Source: Auriscalpium vulgare (Eukaryota > Basidiomycota > Agaricomycetes > Russulales > Auriscalpiaceae). From it: a DNA stretch of 64,000 bases. The notes beneath the pieces were generated by a model. That model ran no database searches. It had not been told where the DNA came from and worked only from the letters and a program-made list of their open reading frames with translations. The stretch is taken from NCBI GenBank assembly GCA_019915015.1, contig JAHBBC010000019.1, positions 1 through 64,000 of the forward strand, given 5' to 3'. A program made the position numbers and the translations under genes. Of this stretch, positions 1 to 9,852 are shown piece by piece; position 1 is the stretch's first letter; each line of letters begins with the position of its first letter.

Positions 1-283
1 ACACACTTCAGAGTATCAGAGGGGATCAGATACAAATGAATAGGCTGAAGAGTCGTCATATGTACATGAGGTTTATATAGTAAAGGGAGTCTTCCGTATC
101 AGCCAATCAGTACGTGCGGGATACAAGTCCAACAGCTGTTGGGATGCATGCAGGAGGCCTGCAGGCATATCAGTCATGGATCAGTCATCCATCCGTCACA
201 TGATAAAGTAAGGTGTTAGGGGATAAGAGAAAGAAAGTCATATGTCCGTGCCGTTACCAAACGAGGCAGCGCGGCGTGTAACA
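1..283 (-). repeat. 3' LTR of the Gypsy element, truncated by the window edge
   Basis: It matches 13709-13989 almost base for base and ends on the plus strand with TGTAACA at 277-283. On the element strand a TATA motif (TATATAAA, 79-72) is followed by AGCCTATTCA (46-37), the likely start of the R region by comparison with the 5' LTR. The first 159 bp of the plus-strand version are outside the window. Confidence 0.92.
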
Positions 284-294
284 TCACCCTCTGC
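284..294 (-). promoter_or_regulatory. Polypurine tract of the Gypsy element
   Basis: On the element strand GCAGAGGGTGA lies immediately before the TGTTACA start of the 3' LTR. A purine-rich run here is the expected primer site for plus-strand DNA synthesis. Confidence 0.6.
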
Positions 295-322
295 TAGAAT
301 TGTTGTCGACCGCGACAACACC

Positions 323-560
323 TCAGCATTCGCCGTTCAGGTTGTCGAACTCGCAAAGCATGTTGTCGCCGGCGATACGGTCTTCTTCGTCATCGTCGTA
401 GTATCGGCTGCGGGGAATGGAGTAGGGGTTGCGGGGGCAGTAGCGTTGGATGTGATCCGGGGAGTGGCAGATCCAACAGCGTCGGACCTGCTTGCCTTTT
501 TGCGTCGCCGTCTCCTTTCTCCTGCCTTGTCTGCTCCTCCACGGATCCTCTGCGCTACGA
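323..560 (-). other. Alternative-frame C-terminus of the third ORF, with a CCHC zinc knuckle
   Basis: Read one frame away from the main ORF, the minus strand encodes CWICHSPDHIQRYC (478-437), which fits C-x2-C-x4-H-x4-C exactly. It is followed by an acidic tail with a run of Asp/Glu and a TGA at 325-323. The upstream residues are Lys/Arg-rich, as usual around retroelement zinc knuckles. This frame looks far more protein-like than the Ala/Thr-rich frame of the long ORF, so a single indel upstream of about 500 is inferred. Confidence 0.6.
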
Positions 561-1662
561 CACGTGCGCGCGCCATCTTGTAGCTCCGTCGGTCGAGTCT
601 ATGGTCAATGTTCGCGTCTGAAAGTCGTTGACCGGCTTCTCGCCGCATCTCCGTGAATCGCTCCAGCTGTAGCTCCGTTGCATACATCTGCCGCTGAAGA
701 CCTAGTACTTGGGTCTTCAAGCCATCCAGTTGTTCATCGGCCTCGCAATAGAGGCGGTGGGCGTCCTGATAGCGGCGTATGTCTGCTCGTTGACCCTCGT
801 CTCCCTCTCGAGCGATCACTTCTTGAGTATGGACGTTGTCGTCGATGAGGATCTGATGGGTTTCGTCGGGGAGTCGTCCTGTGTCCTCGTCCAGGGGTTC
901 ATAAACTCCTCCCCACGGTCTGGCGAGCAGCGGTCGGCCTTCGTACTGTGTTCCGTATTCCCCGAAGGTTCGGGGATGTTCTTGGAGTCGCCATGGGTCC
1001 TGTTCTTCAGGCGACGGTGATCGTGGTTCTGGGGATGGTGATGTGTCTCGTGTCCAGCTAGGCGACGGCGAGCATAGGTCAATGGGACGTCCACTGCTTC
1101 CGAGCTCGGGGGATTGTGTTCGTGCTGGTTGATACGGTGGTGATGTCGGCTCCTCCCAAGTACTCACGTCGATAGGGAGTTCGTCACCGGACGGAATGGG
1201 TAGTGGTTCTGATGATGGGTACTCGAATGACGATTCTGCGTTGTTGTACTCAGATGGAGGGGATTGCTCTCCTGGTGCAGGCGACGATGCACCATTCGAT
1301 AGGATAGGGGGTGCGCTCGGTTCTTCATCGCTAGTTGTCGGCGTGCGGGTATTCGGGATACCTTGAGTGATCTCGACGACCGGATCGGGTACTGTCAGGG
1401 TGTCGAGGACGTGGTCGATGTACTCATTGACGTATGCCATATGAGCTTGCACTACTTGATAGTGTTCGGGGTTGGTCCGATAGTGGTTGATGAACGCGAT
1501 GCGTTCCATGATCGGTTCGTTGTCGTGAACCGTGGTGTCGAACTCTTGGAATACTGCTGGGGTGACTCTTCTGATGGTGACGTTGGAGCCGAGTAGTCTG
1601 ATGTGAACGCGGGGTCCGTTGGGGACCGCGTAGTAGTAGCTGTTGACGGAGCGAGTCGACAT
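337..1662 (-). CDS. Third ORF of the Gypsy element, unknown function, probable C-terminal frameshift
   Basis: This is a 441-codon ORF downstream of the integrase-chromodomain ORF and before the 3' LTR, where an extra or env-like ORF sits in some retroelements. No signal peptide or membrane segment is visible. The N-terminal 100 or so residues look folded; the middle is proline/serine-rich and acidic, followed by a coiled-coil-like charged stretch. The last 60 or so residues are low-complexity Ala/Thr/Pro and look out of frame. In the next frame the same DNA encodes a perfect CCHC zinc knuckle and an acidic tail, so the annotated C-terminus is probably produced by a frameshift. The product may be a nucleic-acid-binding accessory protein; I do not recognise a named family. 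Confidence 0.6.
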   Translation of the reverse strand: MSTRSVNSYYYAVPNGPRVHIRLLGSNVTIRRVTPAVFQEFDTTVHDNEPIMERIAFINHYRTNPEHYQVVQAHMAYVNEYIDHVLDTLTVPDPVVEITQGIPNTRTPTTSDEEPSAPPILSNGASSPAPGEQSPPSEYNNAESSFEYPSSEPLPIPSGDELPIDVSTWEEPTSPPYQPARTQSPELGSSGRPIDLCSPSPSWTRDTSPSPEPRSPSPEEQDPWRLQEHPRTFGEYGTQYEGRPLLARPWGGVYEPLDEDTGRLPDETHQILIDDNVHTQEVIAREGDEGQRADIRRYQDAHRLYCEADEQLDGLKTQVLGLQRQMYATELQLERFTEMRREAGQRLSDANIDHRLDRRSYKMARARVVAQRIRGGADKAGERRRRRKKASRSDAVGSATPRITSNATAPATPTPFPAADTTTMTKKTVSPATTCFASSTT

Positions 1663-1807
1663 AATGGCTGAGGAAGTGGGGCGTGTTTGAGTAGACGGGG
1701 GAGTCTGAGGGAATCTACCCTCTGCTAGCGTCGTCTTTATGCTCTTGACGTCTGCTTATCTTGTCCAATAGGGTGTCGTCCGTACTCCGCTCCGCTATCT
1801 CTTCTCC

Positions 1808-3619
1808 TCATTGGTCGGCCCTTTGTTTCCCCAGCTTCTTCAGCATCGTGTCCGTCATGTGGACCGCTGCGGGGTTCTTCTCGTGGAATTCTTCTACCAA
1901 TTCCAGTGCGCTTCCCATGTCTGCTGCTGCGACCCACGAGTTCTCTAACTCGGGGTAGCCCTTCCATTGGACGAAGAACTGTACGTTGTTCCGGTACTTT
2001 CGCGATTGGAGGATTGTCTCGATCTCCCATTGTTCTTGTCCTTCATCATCGAGGTCAGGCGGTGGTCGTTCAAAGTTCTTCCCGTACTCCGCAGTCTCTC
2101 TGTACGGCGTTAGGAGATTGACGTGGAAAACCGGGTGAAGGCCTCGATCCTTCCATTGCTTCGGGATATCCAGTTCATACGTCACTGGCCCTAGTACCCG
2201 CTTGACCTTGAGGGGTCCGTAGCGTCTTGGTGCCAGTTTCGCCGTCGGATGTGTCGTTTTCAAGTTGGTGGCTTCAAGTAATACTTCATCTCCTTCCTTC
2301 AGAGGTCGAAGGTTGTTTCGGATTCGGTTTGCCACCAGTTGGTCTTTGACTTTTCGCGCCTCTCTCGCTTGCTGTCGTGCTTTGAGGAGGTCTCCCAGCC
2401 TTGCGGCTGCTGTCGGGACGTTGGACGTGATCGTTCTCGGCATGATTGCTCGTGGTTGATATCCCATGAGTAACTCGAACGGGGACTTCTTTGTCGTGGA
2501 GTGTGGTCGGATGTTATGCGCGAATTCGGCCATAGGCAGTTGCTTTGCCCAATTGTCTTGCGCGTGGTTGCAGTATGCTCGGAGGTACTGCTCCAGTTCT
2601 TGATTGACCCGCTCCGTTTGTCCGTCCGTCTGGGGGTGGTATGCCGTGCTGATGTTCTGTTCTATGCCCAGGTTTGCGCATAACGCTCGCATTACCTTGG
2701 ACGCGAATTGGGGACCTCTGTCGGATATGAATCGTTTCGGAAGTCCGAATCTTCGCCACACATGGATGTATAGGAGCTCTGCCGTCTGTTCTGCCGTAAT
2801 GGTTTCATTGCAAGGAATGAAATTTACCCCCTTCGTAAGATCGTGGTCCACCACGACCAAGATAGAGTCGAAACCATCACTAACGGGCAGTTTGACGATG
2901 AAATCAGCAGAGATCGTGTCGTAGGGGTGGGCGTCCGCTGCAGGTTGAATCGGCACAAGCGGTGCTTTCTTGCGATTGGGCAGGTTCTTCACCGTCTGGC
3001 AATTGCCACAGCCATTGACGTATGCTGTGACGTAGTCCTTCATTCCTGGCCAGTTGAATTCTTCTCGTATAAGGAGAAGAGTTTTGTCGATGCCAGGGTG
3101 TCCAAATGCCGGGTGATCGTGGAATCGCCGTAGTGCGTCTCGTCGACATGCTTCTGGGACAAAAGCTTTTCCTTGGTATAGCAAAACTGCCACTTGCCGT
3201 TCTGCATCGTAGTCCGTCGACCAGCCGTTCTTCTTCTTGATACCCATCAGGTATTCCTCGTGGTGGTTATCGATCTCCTTCTCTATGTCCTCGCGTAATT
3301 GGTCCAGTCCTATGCTGGCCACTCCGCTTGTTTCTGCTGTTCGCACCTGTTGTCGTTGTTCCGGGTCTGTGAATAGTTCTTCGGGAAGAAGGATACGATC
3401 TTCGTTGTCCTTCTTTCCATCGTCTAGTTCCCAGTTGCGCGACATGTAGTCGGCAACGCCATTGGTTTTGCCCGGGATATGAACGAGGTGTAGATCGTAC
3501 TGCATCAGTTCTTCGGCCCATCGGGCTTGTCTTCTGTTCAGCTTATGTGCCTTCTTGAAATACGTCAGATTCTTGTGATCTGTGCGTATCGTCACCGTAT
3601 GTTGTGCGTCTCGGAGATG
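1808..3619 (-). pseudogene. pol: Gypsy pol, 3' part: end of RNase H, integrase and chromodomain
   Basis: The reading frame resumes here after the nested transposon with the RNase H motif IRTDHKNL, then the linker to integrase. The integrase shows an HHCC zinc-binding region (H...HPGIDKT...C-x2-C), then the D,D-35-E core: Asp in TISADFIV, Asp in ISDRGPQF and Glu in TDGQTERVNQE. A chromodomain follows near the C-terminus (FFVQWKGYPELENSWV), defining the element as a chromovirus; such domains guide integration to marked chromatin. An open frame is seen from a GTG at 3595, but this is an internal piece of pol cut by the insertion at 3621/3622, not a separate gene. Confidence 0.92.
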
Positions 3620-3621
3620 AT

Positions 3622-3790
3622 CATCAGTAAGTCCAGCATATCCCTGAGACGCCCTGAGAAGGCGCTCTCAGGCCCGTTCAGGACGTCTCAGGCGCCGGCA
3701 GTCAGACAGCTCCATTTATGTTGTCAGGACTGCTCGCTTACTTCCTGTCAGGAGTCGCCAGGAGTTGTCAGGACTGTCAGGGTGCGCCAG
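3622..3790 (+). repeat. Left terminal inverted repeat and subterminal repeats of the Plavaka-type element
   Basis: CATCAGTAAGTCCAGCAT at 3622-3639 matches the inverted right end with few mismatches. It is followed by more than ten CCTGA/TCAGG-type pentamers in both orientations up to about 3790, which is the usual arrangement of transposase binding sites in CACTA-like elements. Confidence 0.8.
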
Positions 3791-4173
3791 ACTTCTTGTA
3801 CGATGCATCACAGCTGTGGCTTACGTGCTGGGGCCACGGGACTAGGAACCTGTGTCTATTCACGACGACGAGCAGGTCGAGTGTACGATACTGTAATTAC
3901 TGTAAGCTGTAGAGCCGTGATTAATGCGAACCAATGTATCCTGGAGCGCTGAAAGCAAAACCTAAGCAATATGAGAGAGCTGTGTATGTGTGATGATGGA
4001 AGGAAGTGCAGAGAGCGGACGGGACTCAGAAATGAATGGGCAGTAAGTGTTGAAGACGAGAGTGAACGGGCTCGAAAGGATGGGAATGAGCTGTACAAGC
4101 TCGAGGTTATATCACAGGGTATACGGACCTAGCACGGGCACACTGGGGGAGGATCGGCTCGCGTTGCTATAGC

Positions 4174-6360
4174 CTATTCGTTGGCATCGCTCTCGGGAGC
4201 CGGCGGGCTGCTTCGATCACAGATTGGATCACTGCGCTCGCATGACGACGTTGCTGTGCGTTCACGACGAGAAGGGCCAGAGCGCATGAAGGGCATGGCC
4301 TCGTGGATCAGCGTGTCGAAGCGATGAATTGTTTCGTACAATTTCTTGATGGTCTGGCCTTGCAGATCGCGGGTGAGGGCGCCATTGTGCTGTTCAGAGA
4401 ACTGTATGACGTGCTGGTTGATCCCGGTTTCCCAAGCCTCAAACGCGCGCTGTACCTGTCAAATTGAGAGTGTCAAACAGGTAGTAAATGCGTGCTATCC
4501 GAGAGCAACGCACCGCAGCGACTGCCAAGGCAAGAGCGCCCCCGGGACGCGAGCCAGACTTGCTCATTACATAGAACTCCGAGCCTTCAATTGCTTTCAG
4601 ATGGAGGGCGAAGACGTCGAGAATGTATGGCGAACGAAGCGCTCCTGACGGCTCCTTTGCACAGTCAGCGCGGAGAGATTAAAAATGGTGCGAGGACTCA
4701 CGGTGGGGTGCGGGCGAGCCCAGAAGGCAGCGCCTGAACTGCGGACAAGTGCGCTGCGCGCATAGGCCCTTCGAGCGGGAACGCCTTCATGCTCGTGCAT
4801 AGCCTTGTTGACAATGATGACGGCTCTCTTCTGGAAGTCACCGCGCCAGTCGTAAAGGCACTGCCTTGCCTGAGCTCGTCGTGAGTGCGGGAAGATCAAA
4901 AGTGTGCTGAAGACGTACGACAGCATAGACATTAGTGCCTTTTTTGACCTGGTGAAATTGCTCGGGGCACACAAAATCTATCACTTCCTGAAGGAGTTTC
5001 AGGAAGCCGTCTTCGCAACCTAGATCCAGGTCCCATGGATTTTCCTTCGTGCCATAGAACTCGACGAGGGTGGGGATGATTGTCGTATGGAAGATAGGTT
5101 TGATCCACGATGGGAGTTGCTCAAACGAGAGGGACTTGGAGGCATCGACGACGGACTTCGGCTTACGCGTCTTCTTGCGTTGGTTCGACTGTGCTTCATC
5201 CTCAATGATGTCGACCATCTGTGCAGGCTCACATTGGCAACTAGGTCCGAGCGTGCAATGACAACACACGCACCTGCTTTGTCTGTCGTCCGGTCACCTC
5301 GACATCCTTCCTCTGTGTCGCCACGTCATCATCTCCAAATCCACCGAAAATACTCAAGACACCCTCTGAGCTCTCTCGGGAACGACTCAAAGAATGGCTG
5401 CGTGCCGATGGCGTCCCGGTATTCAAGAGTCCAACCTTGGTGCGCCAGTCATCTTGTATGCCAGCCGTGATGGCAGCGGGCCGCGCTTTTGCTGATGTAT
5501 GTCTGGAACTTCGAGAGATGTCATTAGTCAACAACCAAGAGTGATGTTAGATGTGGTAAGTCACTCACTGCACTGCGGAGACCTTCGTGAACTTAGGACG
5601 AGGCGTATTGACTTGGGCTGCGGCACGGACATCTTGGATTCGCGCGTCTTTCTTGTCTTTCTTCTCCTTGGCAACCTGGGCTGCGGTTTTCTTCGGCGGC
5701 TGCGCAGTCTTCTTTGGCGGCTGTGCAACAACAAGTAGGTAAGACGGGTGCGCTGATGAGGGACGGAATCGGGCCAGAAACCTGCACACGCTCGTCGTCC
5801 GAGCTATCCGAAACATCAATGATGCGATCAACGATGCCTGCTGGCGGTGCGCTCTTGTCTCTGTTCCTATCGTCTTCTTCCTCTTGCTCTCGATCCCTCA
5901 CCATACGAGCTAGCTTCAGCGTGCCCGCGGTCTCAGTCGCTGCGCGCTCTTCAATGACTTGAGTCTTGGTGGCCAGGCGGGTATCCTTTGCCGCCCTCTT
6001 CTCGGCAGCGTGAGCACTGATTTCTTCTTGTGTTCGTTTGCGGAGCCCAACAGCGCCCGCAGGGTGAAGATTGTTCGTGGTCCGGGTGTTTTAGGGACGC
6101 GCTGACGGCTCTGGGACAGGGTCAACAGCGACGACATCGTCATTTGAAGACTTCCCTTGGGACGGGGCCTGATCGCCGTCGTCCTCAGGCTGTGGGATGT
6201 CGGCAGCGTTTGAGGACCGTGTCGTACGTTGTCGCTTTGCCGCTGCGGGTGCCACATAATCATCGTCGGATACAGCAGGTGCTTCAGCTGAAGCCTTTGA
6301 TTTAGTCTTGCGAGAGGATGCGGGTTTCGAGGAGGAGGGATGTTTGCGCTTGCCAGGCAT
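4174..6360 (-). CDS. DUF6532-like accessory protein of the Plavaka-type element
   Basis: A multi-exon gene on the minus strand opens at 6360 with a Lys/Ser-rich, low-complexity N-terminus (MPGKRKHPSSSK...) and long charged stretches. A folded C-terminal half follows: SLSFEQLPSWIKPIFHTTII and NPWDLDLG (about 5150-5020), a segment with QKRAVIIVNKAM (about 4830-4800), and a last exon ending ...PESDANE at 4174. The pattern of an LSFEQLP start, NPW and then a helical region resembles DUF6532-type proteins, which I recall lying beside Plavaka-like transposases in agaricomycetes. Exon borders are only partly resolved; several GT-AG introns of about 50 nt separate the pieces. The role is unknown. The opposite orientation to the transposase and position inside the inverted repeats mark it as transposon cargo. 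Confidence 0.6.
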
Positions 6361-6735
6361 GGCTTCCGAGTCAGCGCGACGTGGCAAAGGGAGGAAAGTG
6401 AGTGCTGAATACGCTAAGTCAGCCGTTCAACATTTGACGTGTCCCGTGTCGCTTAGCACTTCTGAAGTCGAACCGCCACCAGCACATTACCCACCCAGGC
6501 GTACATTTCTTTCGTGCTCTCCTTGTTGCCCCCCTACCACCCTCAATGGCATTATTTTGTGCTCTTTGCTCGCTCTCCTTTCCCACTCGCCGTGCATCAG
6601 CGGCTCATACTGCAAAGATCCACCGCCATCCGAAGCCTCGCCCACCTCAGTCGCAGTCCCGCTACCATCCACATCTGAACGGTACACATCTATTTAATTC
6701 TCTGAGTGAACTTGCTAAATAATGTTCATCATCAG

Positions 6736-9709
6736 CTTGGCCGTGCGACGCTGATGGCAATTTTCTACCACGTGGAGCCCCTCCTCTGCCCGCCGTACCC
6801 AACAAGAGCTGGTCGCCATTCACTGACCGAGAGTCATTCGAGTTTGCCGAGCTCTTCTTCGAGAAGATGCAGTCTTCAGAGGACGACATCAATCAATTGC
6901 TCCGTATCTGGGCTGCGAAGAATATCCACGACGGCGGCGGTAGTCCGCCATTCCAGAACAATTCCGACATGCTGGATACCATCGACAGCATAACAGTTGG
7001 CGAGGCACCCTGGGAAACGTTCTCAGTGCGCTACGGAGGCGCCTTACCTCCCGATGCGCCATCATGGAAGCGCCAGGAGTGCATCGTGCATACGCGCGAT
7101 GTACAAACAGTGTTTCGCAACATGCTCAGGACTTGCGAATACCACGGACAGTTTGACTACGTCCCTTTCGAGGAGTACACTGGTGAGCAGAACCGTCGTT
7201 ACTGCAATTTCATGTCAGGGCAGTGGAGCTACAAAGAAGCAGTGCGTGGCATAATATCAGCGCATGTTTCTGTTGGTTGATTGCTCCATTTCTAGGACAA
7301 GATTGCTCGCGATCCCGCTACGCACGGCGCCATGCTCGTTCCTGTCATCCTCGGCGCCGACAAGACGACAGTATCCGTTGCAACTGGCAACACAGAATTT
7401 CACCCAGTATACGCCTCCATTGGGAACGTCCATAATGACCTTCGCCGTGCCCATCAAGATGCCTTAGTACCCATCGCATTCCTTTCAATCCCCAAAGGTA
7501 TTGTGTGCTTGAATGGTATCGAGGCATGTTTACTGATATGAGCTGTAGCTCCGCGAGAGGCCGATGACGACGCCGAGTTCCGACTCTTCAAGAAGCAAGT
7601 GTATCATGCGTCCATTGCACGGATCCTTCTCCCCCTTCGCGACGCTATGACAACACCCGAAGTCACCTTGTGCCCCGACGGGCATTTTCGCAAAGCCATC
7701 TATTCCATCGGACCCTTCATTGCCGACTATCCGGAGCAGGTTGTGCTCGCTGGGATCGTTCAAGGCTGGTGCCCAAAGTAAGTCATTACCAAGATTGCTG
7801 TCGATAGCTGCCCTGACGAGCTGACGCAAAATCGTAGATGTTTTGCAATGCCGAATGACCTTGACGCAAAGGGTTGCTCACGCTTTCGAGAGCATACAGA
7901 CGTTCTCAGAGAGACTTATGCATACGACCCCGGCATCCTATGGGATGCATTCGGACTGGTTGCGGGTGTTAGCGTGAGTCTCATTCGACATTGATCGCCC
8001 TCATATTACTAACACGTCTGTCTACCTAGCTGTTCACTGAGCACTTTCCTCGGGCCGATATCTATGAACTCTTATCGCCGGACCTTCTCCATCAAATGGT
8101 GAAGGGAACATTCAAGGATCACCTCGTGATATGGATCCAGGAGTACATCGAGAGTGTTCACACCCCTCGAGACGCCAAGATGATCATGGACGACATCGAT
8201 CGCAAGTATGTTTTACCTATATTCTATGAAGTTCATTGCTCATCTCTCTGCTGCTCCAGAATTGCAGCAGTTCCCGCATTTCCGGGTCTACGTCGCTTTC
8301 CTGAGGGCCGGAACTTCAAGCAATGGACCGGAGACGACTCAAAGGCCCTCATGAAGGTTCGCATCTCTCAATGTGCTATGTAGACGGATGCTGAACGTCA
8401 TATGCAGGTGTTCATCCCGGCAATTGTCGGCCACGTTCCGGATCGAATGGTTAAATGCATTGCTGCATTTCTTGACTTCTGCTATGTTGCGCGCCGCTCT
8501 TCCCACGACACAGCCTCTCTGAGCACCATGGACGAGGCCCTGGCAAGCTTTCACGAGCACCGTGAAGTCTTTCGCGAAGAGGGCGTTCGAGCGGATGGCT
8601 TTTCGCTCCCGAGGCAGCACTCCCTTGTCCACTACACACGCAGCATCCGTCTCTTCGGATCCCCCAATGGCCTCTGCTCTTCCATCACCGAGTCGAAGCA
8701 CATTCGCGCCGTCAAGAAGCCGTGGCGACGTTCAAGCCGCAATAAGCCACTCGGTCAAATTATTCGCACAAACACACGTATGAGCCAGCTGGCAGCGGCG
8801 CGCACAGACTTCGGGAGTCGAGGCATGCTGCGTCACGATGTCTTGACAGCTGCTCATCATTCTGTCGCACTCGGCGCCAATGACGACAGCGATGACGACG
8901 ACGACGAGGCCAACCCCGAGGATGGTGTATATGGAACGGGAGTTCGCTTCGACAACGCTGATGTCGACGGCGAATACCAGCTTCCGTCACTGAAACTTGC
9001 CAAGCGACCGGGTGCGTTGCCTTTCTATTCTGCTTGCTTCAATGCTGATCTATTTCCAGTCTGTTCACGCCCAGTGCACCGCCTAGATCTCAAGCTAACA
9101 CATGCCGACATCCTGACCGAGCTCATCCGCCGATACTTGTTTTCCCAGCACTATCCCGATCGTGATGCAGACACAGCTCATCTCAGCGAATGCCCGCAGT
9201 TCCATGGCAATGTTGCAGTGTTCAACAGTGCGCGCACTGTCTTCTATGCTCCGAGCGAGTTGTCTGGCCCCGGAGGGATGCACTCGGAGATGATCCGAAG
9301 CCATCCGAAATGGTACGGCGAGTTTGAGCGCCGTGACACGGTACTCATGCAGGAGGGCAACCGGGATGATGCTATGGGTGGCCTAATCGTCGCCCGCATC
9401 ATCCGCTTTCTCTCGTTTGTTCATGATGACGTCCGCTATCCGTGCGCGTTGGTCGAGACATTCTCCCCGGTGGGATTTGCGCCGGATCCGGTGACCGGGA
9501 TGTGGATTGTAAAGGCAAGGGTCTCTCGCGGCGAGCGTGTGCTTAGCCTCGTAGACACTGCTTGCATCGTACGTGCCTGCCACCTGATCGGCGTGTACAG
9601 TGCCCATCACCTGCCGTTTGATTTTCACTTTTCATTCACTCACGACGCCTTTCGTAGCTTCTATGTAAACAAGTATGCTGATTACCATAGTCACGAGTGT
9701 ATAGCATAA
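6736..9709 (+). CDS. Plavaka-type transposase (multi-exon)
   Basis: Exons encode the conserved blocks of the fungal Plavaka transposase family: WSPFTDRESFEFAELFF near 6810, ILGADKTTVSVATGNTEFHP near 7350, CPDGHFRKAIYSIGPFIADY near 7680, DIYELLSPDLLHQMVKGTFK near 8060, GLRRFPEGRNFKQWTGDDSK near 8290, and SIRLFGSPNGLCSSITESKH near 8645. Visible GT-AG introns are 7242-7294, 7498-7550, 7780-7837, 7972-8030, 8208-8261, 8357-8407 and about 9009-9059, all 50-60 nt. The stop is at 9709. The 5' end is unresolved: an intron acceptor at 6735 implies at least one upstream exon around 6500-6680. Members are thought to use an RNase H-like DDE core as in CACTA elements; I did not assign the catalytic triad. 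No disabling mutation was found in the blocks read. Confidence 0.85.
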
Positions 9710-9743
9710 AATTTGCAGATTCCTACATAGTTTAATAACTGAT

Positions 9744-9852
9744 ATGAAGCCTGGAGACCTGAGGGACCTGGCGCGTCCTGACACTCCTGACGCTCCTGAC
9801 GAAGCTTTGTCAGGACGCCTCAGGGCGTCAGGAAATGCTGGAAGTACTGATG
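9744..9852 (-). repeat. Right terminal inverted repeat and subterminal repeats of the Plavaka-type element
   Basis: It is the inverted counterpart of 3622-3660, again with dense TCCTGA/TCAGGA pentamers. The terminal CTGATG at 9847-9852 abuts Gypsy RNase H sequence. Confidence 0.8.

Larger units (their letters stand above)
3622..9852 (+). mobile_element. Plavaka-type (CACTA-like) DNA transposon nested in Gypsy pol
   Basis: The element starts CATCAGTAAGTCCAGCAT and ends with the inverted copy CATCAGTACTTCCAGCAT. Removing 3622-9852 plus one copy of the flanking AT joins the RNase H frame across the gap, which gives the exact boundaries and a 2-bp AT duplication (3620-3621, 9853-9854). CAGTA inside the termini recalls CACTA-superfamily ends. 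Both ends carry many short subterminal repeats built on CCTGA/TCAGG. Inside are a plus-strand transposase (to 9709) and a minus-strand DUF6532-like gene (6360-4174), in convergent-outward order typical of two-gene elements. The inverted repeats differ only slightly and the transposase is open, so the copy may be young. Confidence 0.88.

Noticed and set aside
3595..3619. Separate integrase gene starting at GTG 3595
   Set aside because: The frame is the internal continuation of RNase H across the nested transposon, not a gene start.
3617..3624. 5-bp or longer target duplication for the nested element
   Set aside because: The host sequence itself repeats ATGAT-like bases. Only AT is duplicated once the inverted termini are extended to CATCAGTA.
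8402..9709. Single-exon 435-codon ORF as the transposase
   Set aside because: Conserved transposase blocks continue upstream through several short introns, and the frame itself runs through a likely intron at about 9009-9059. It is the 3' part of a larger gene.
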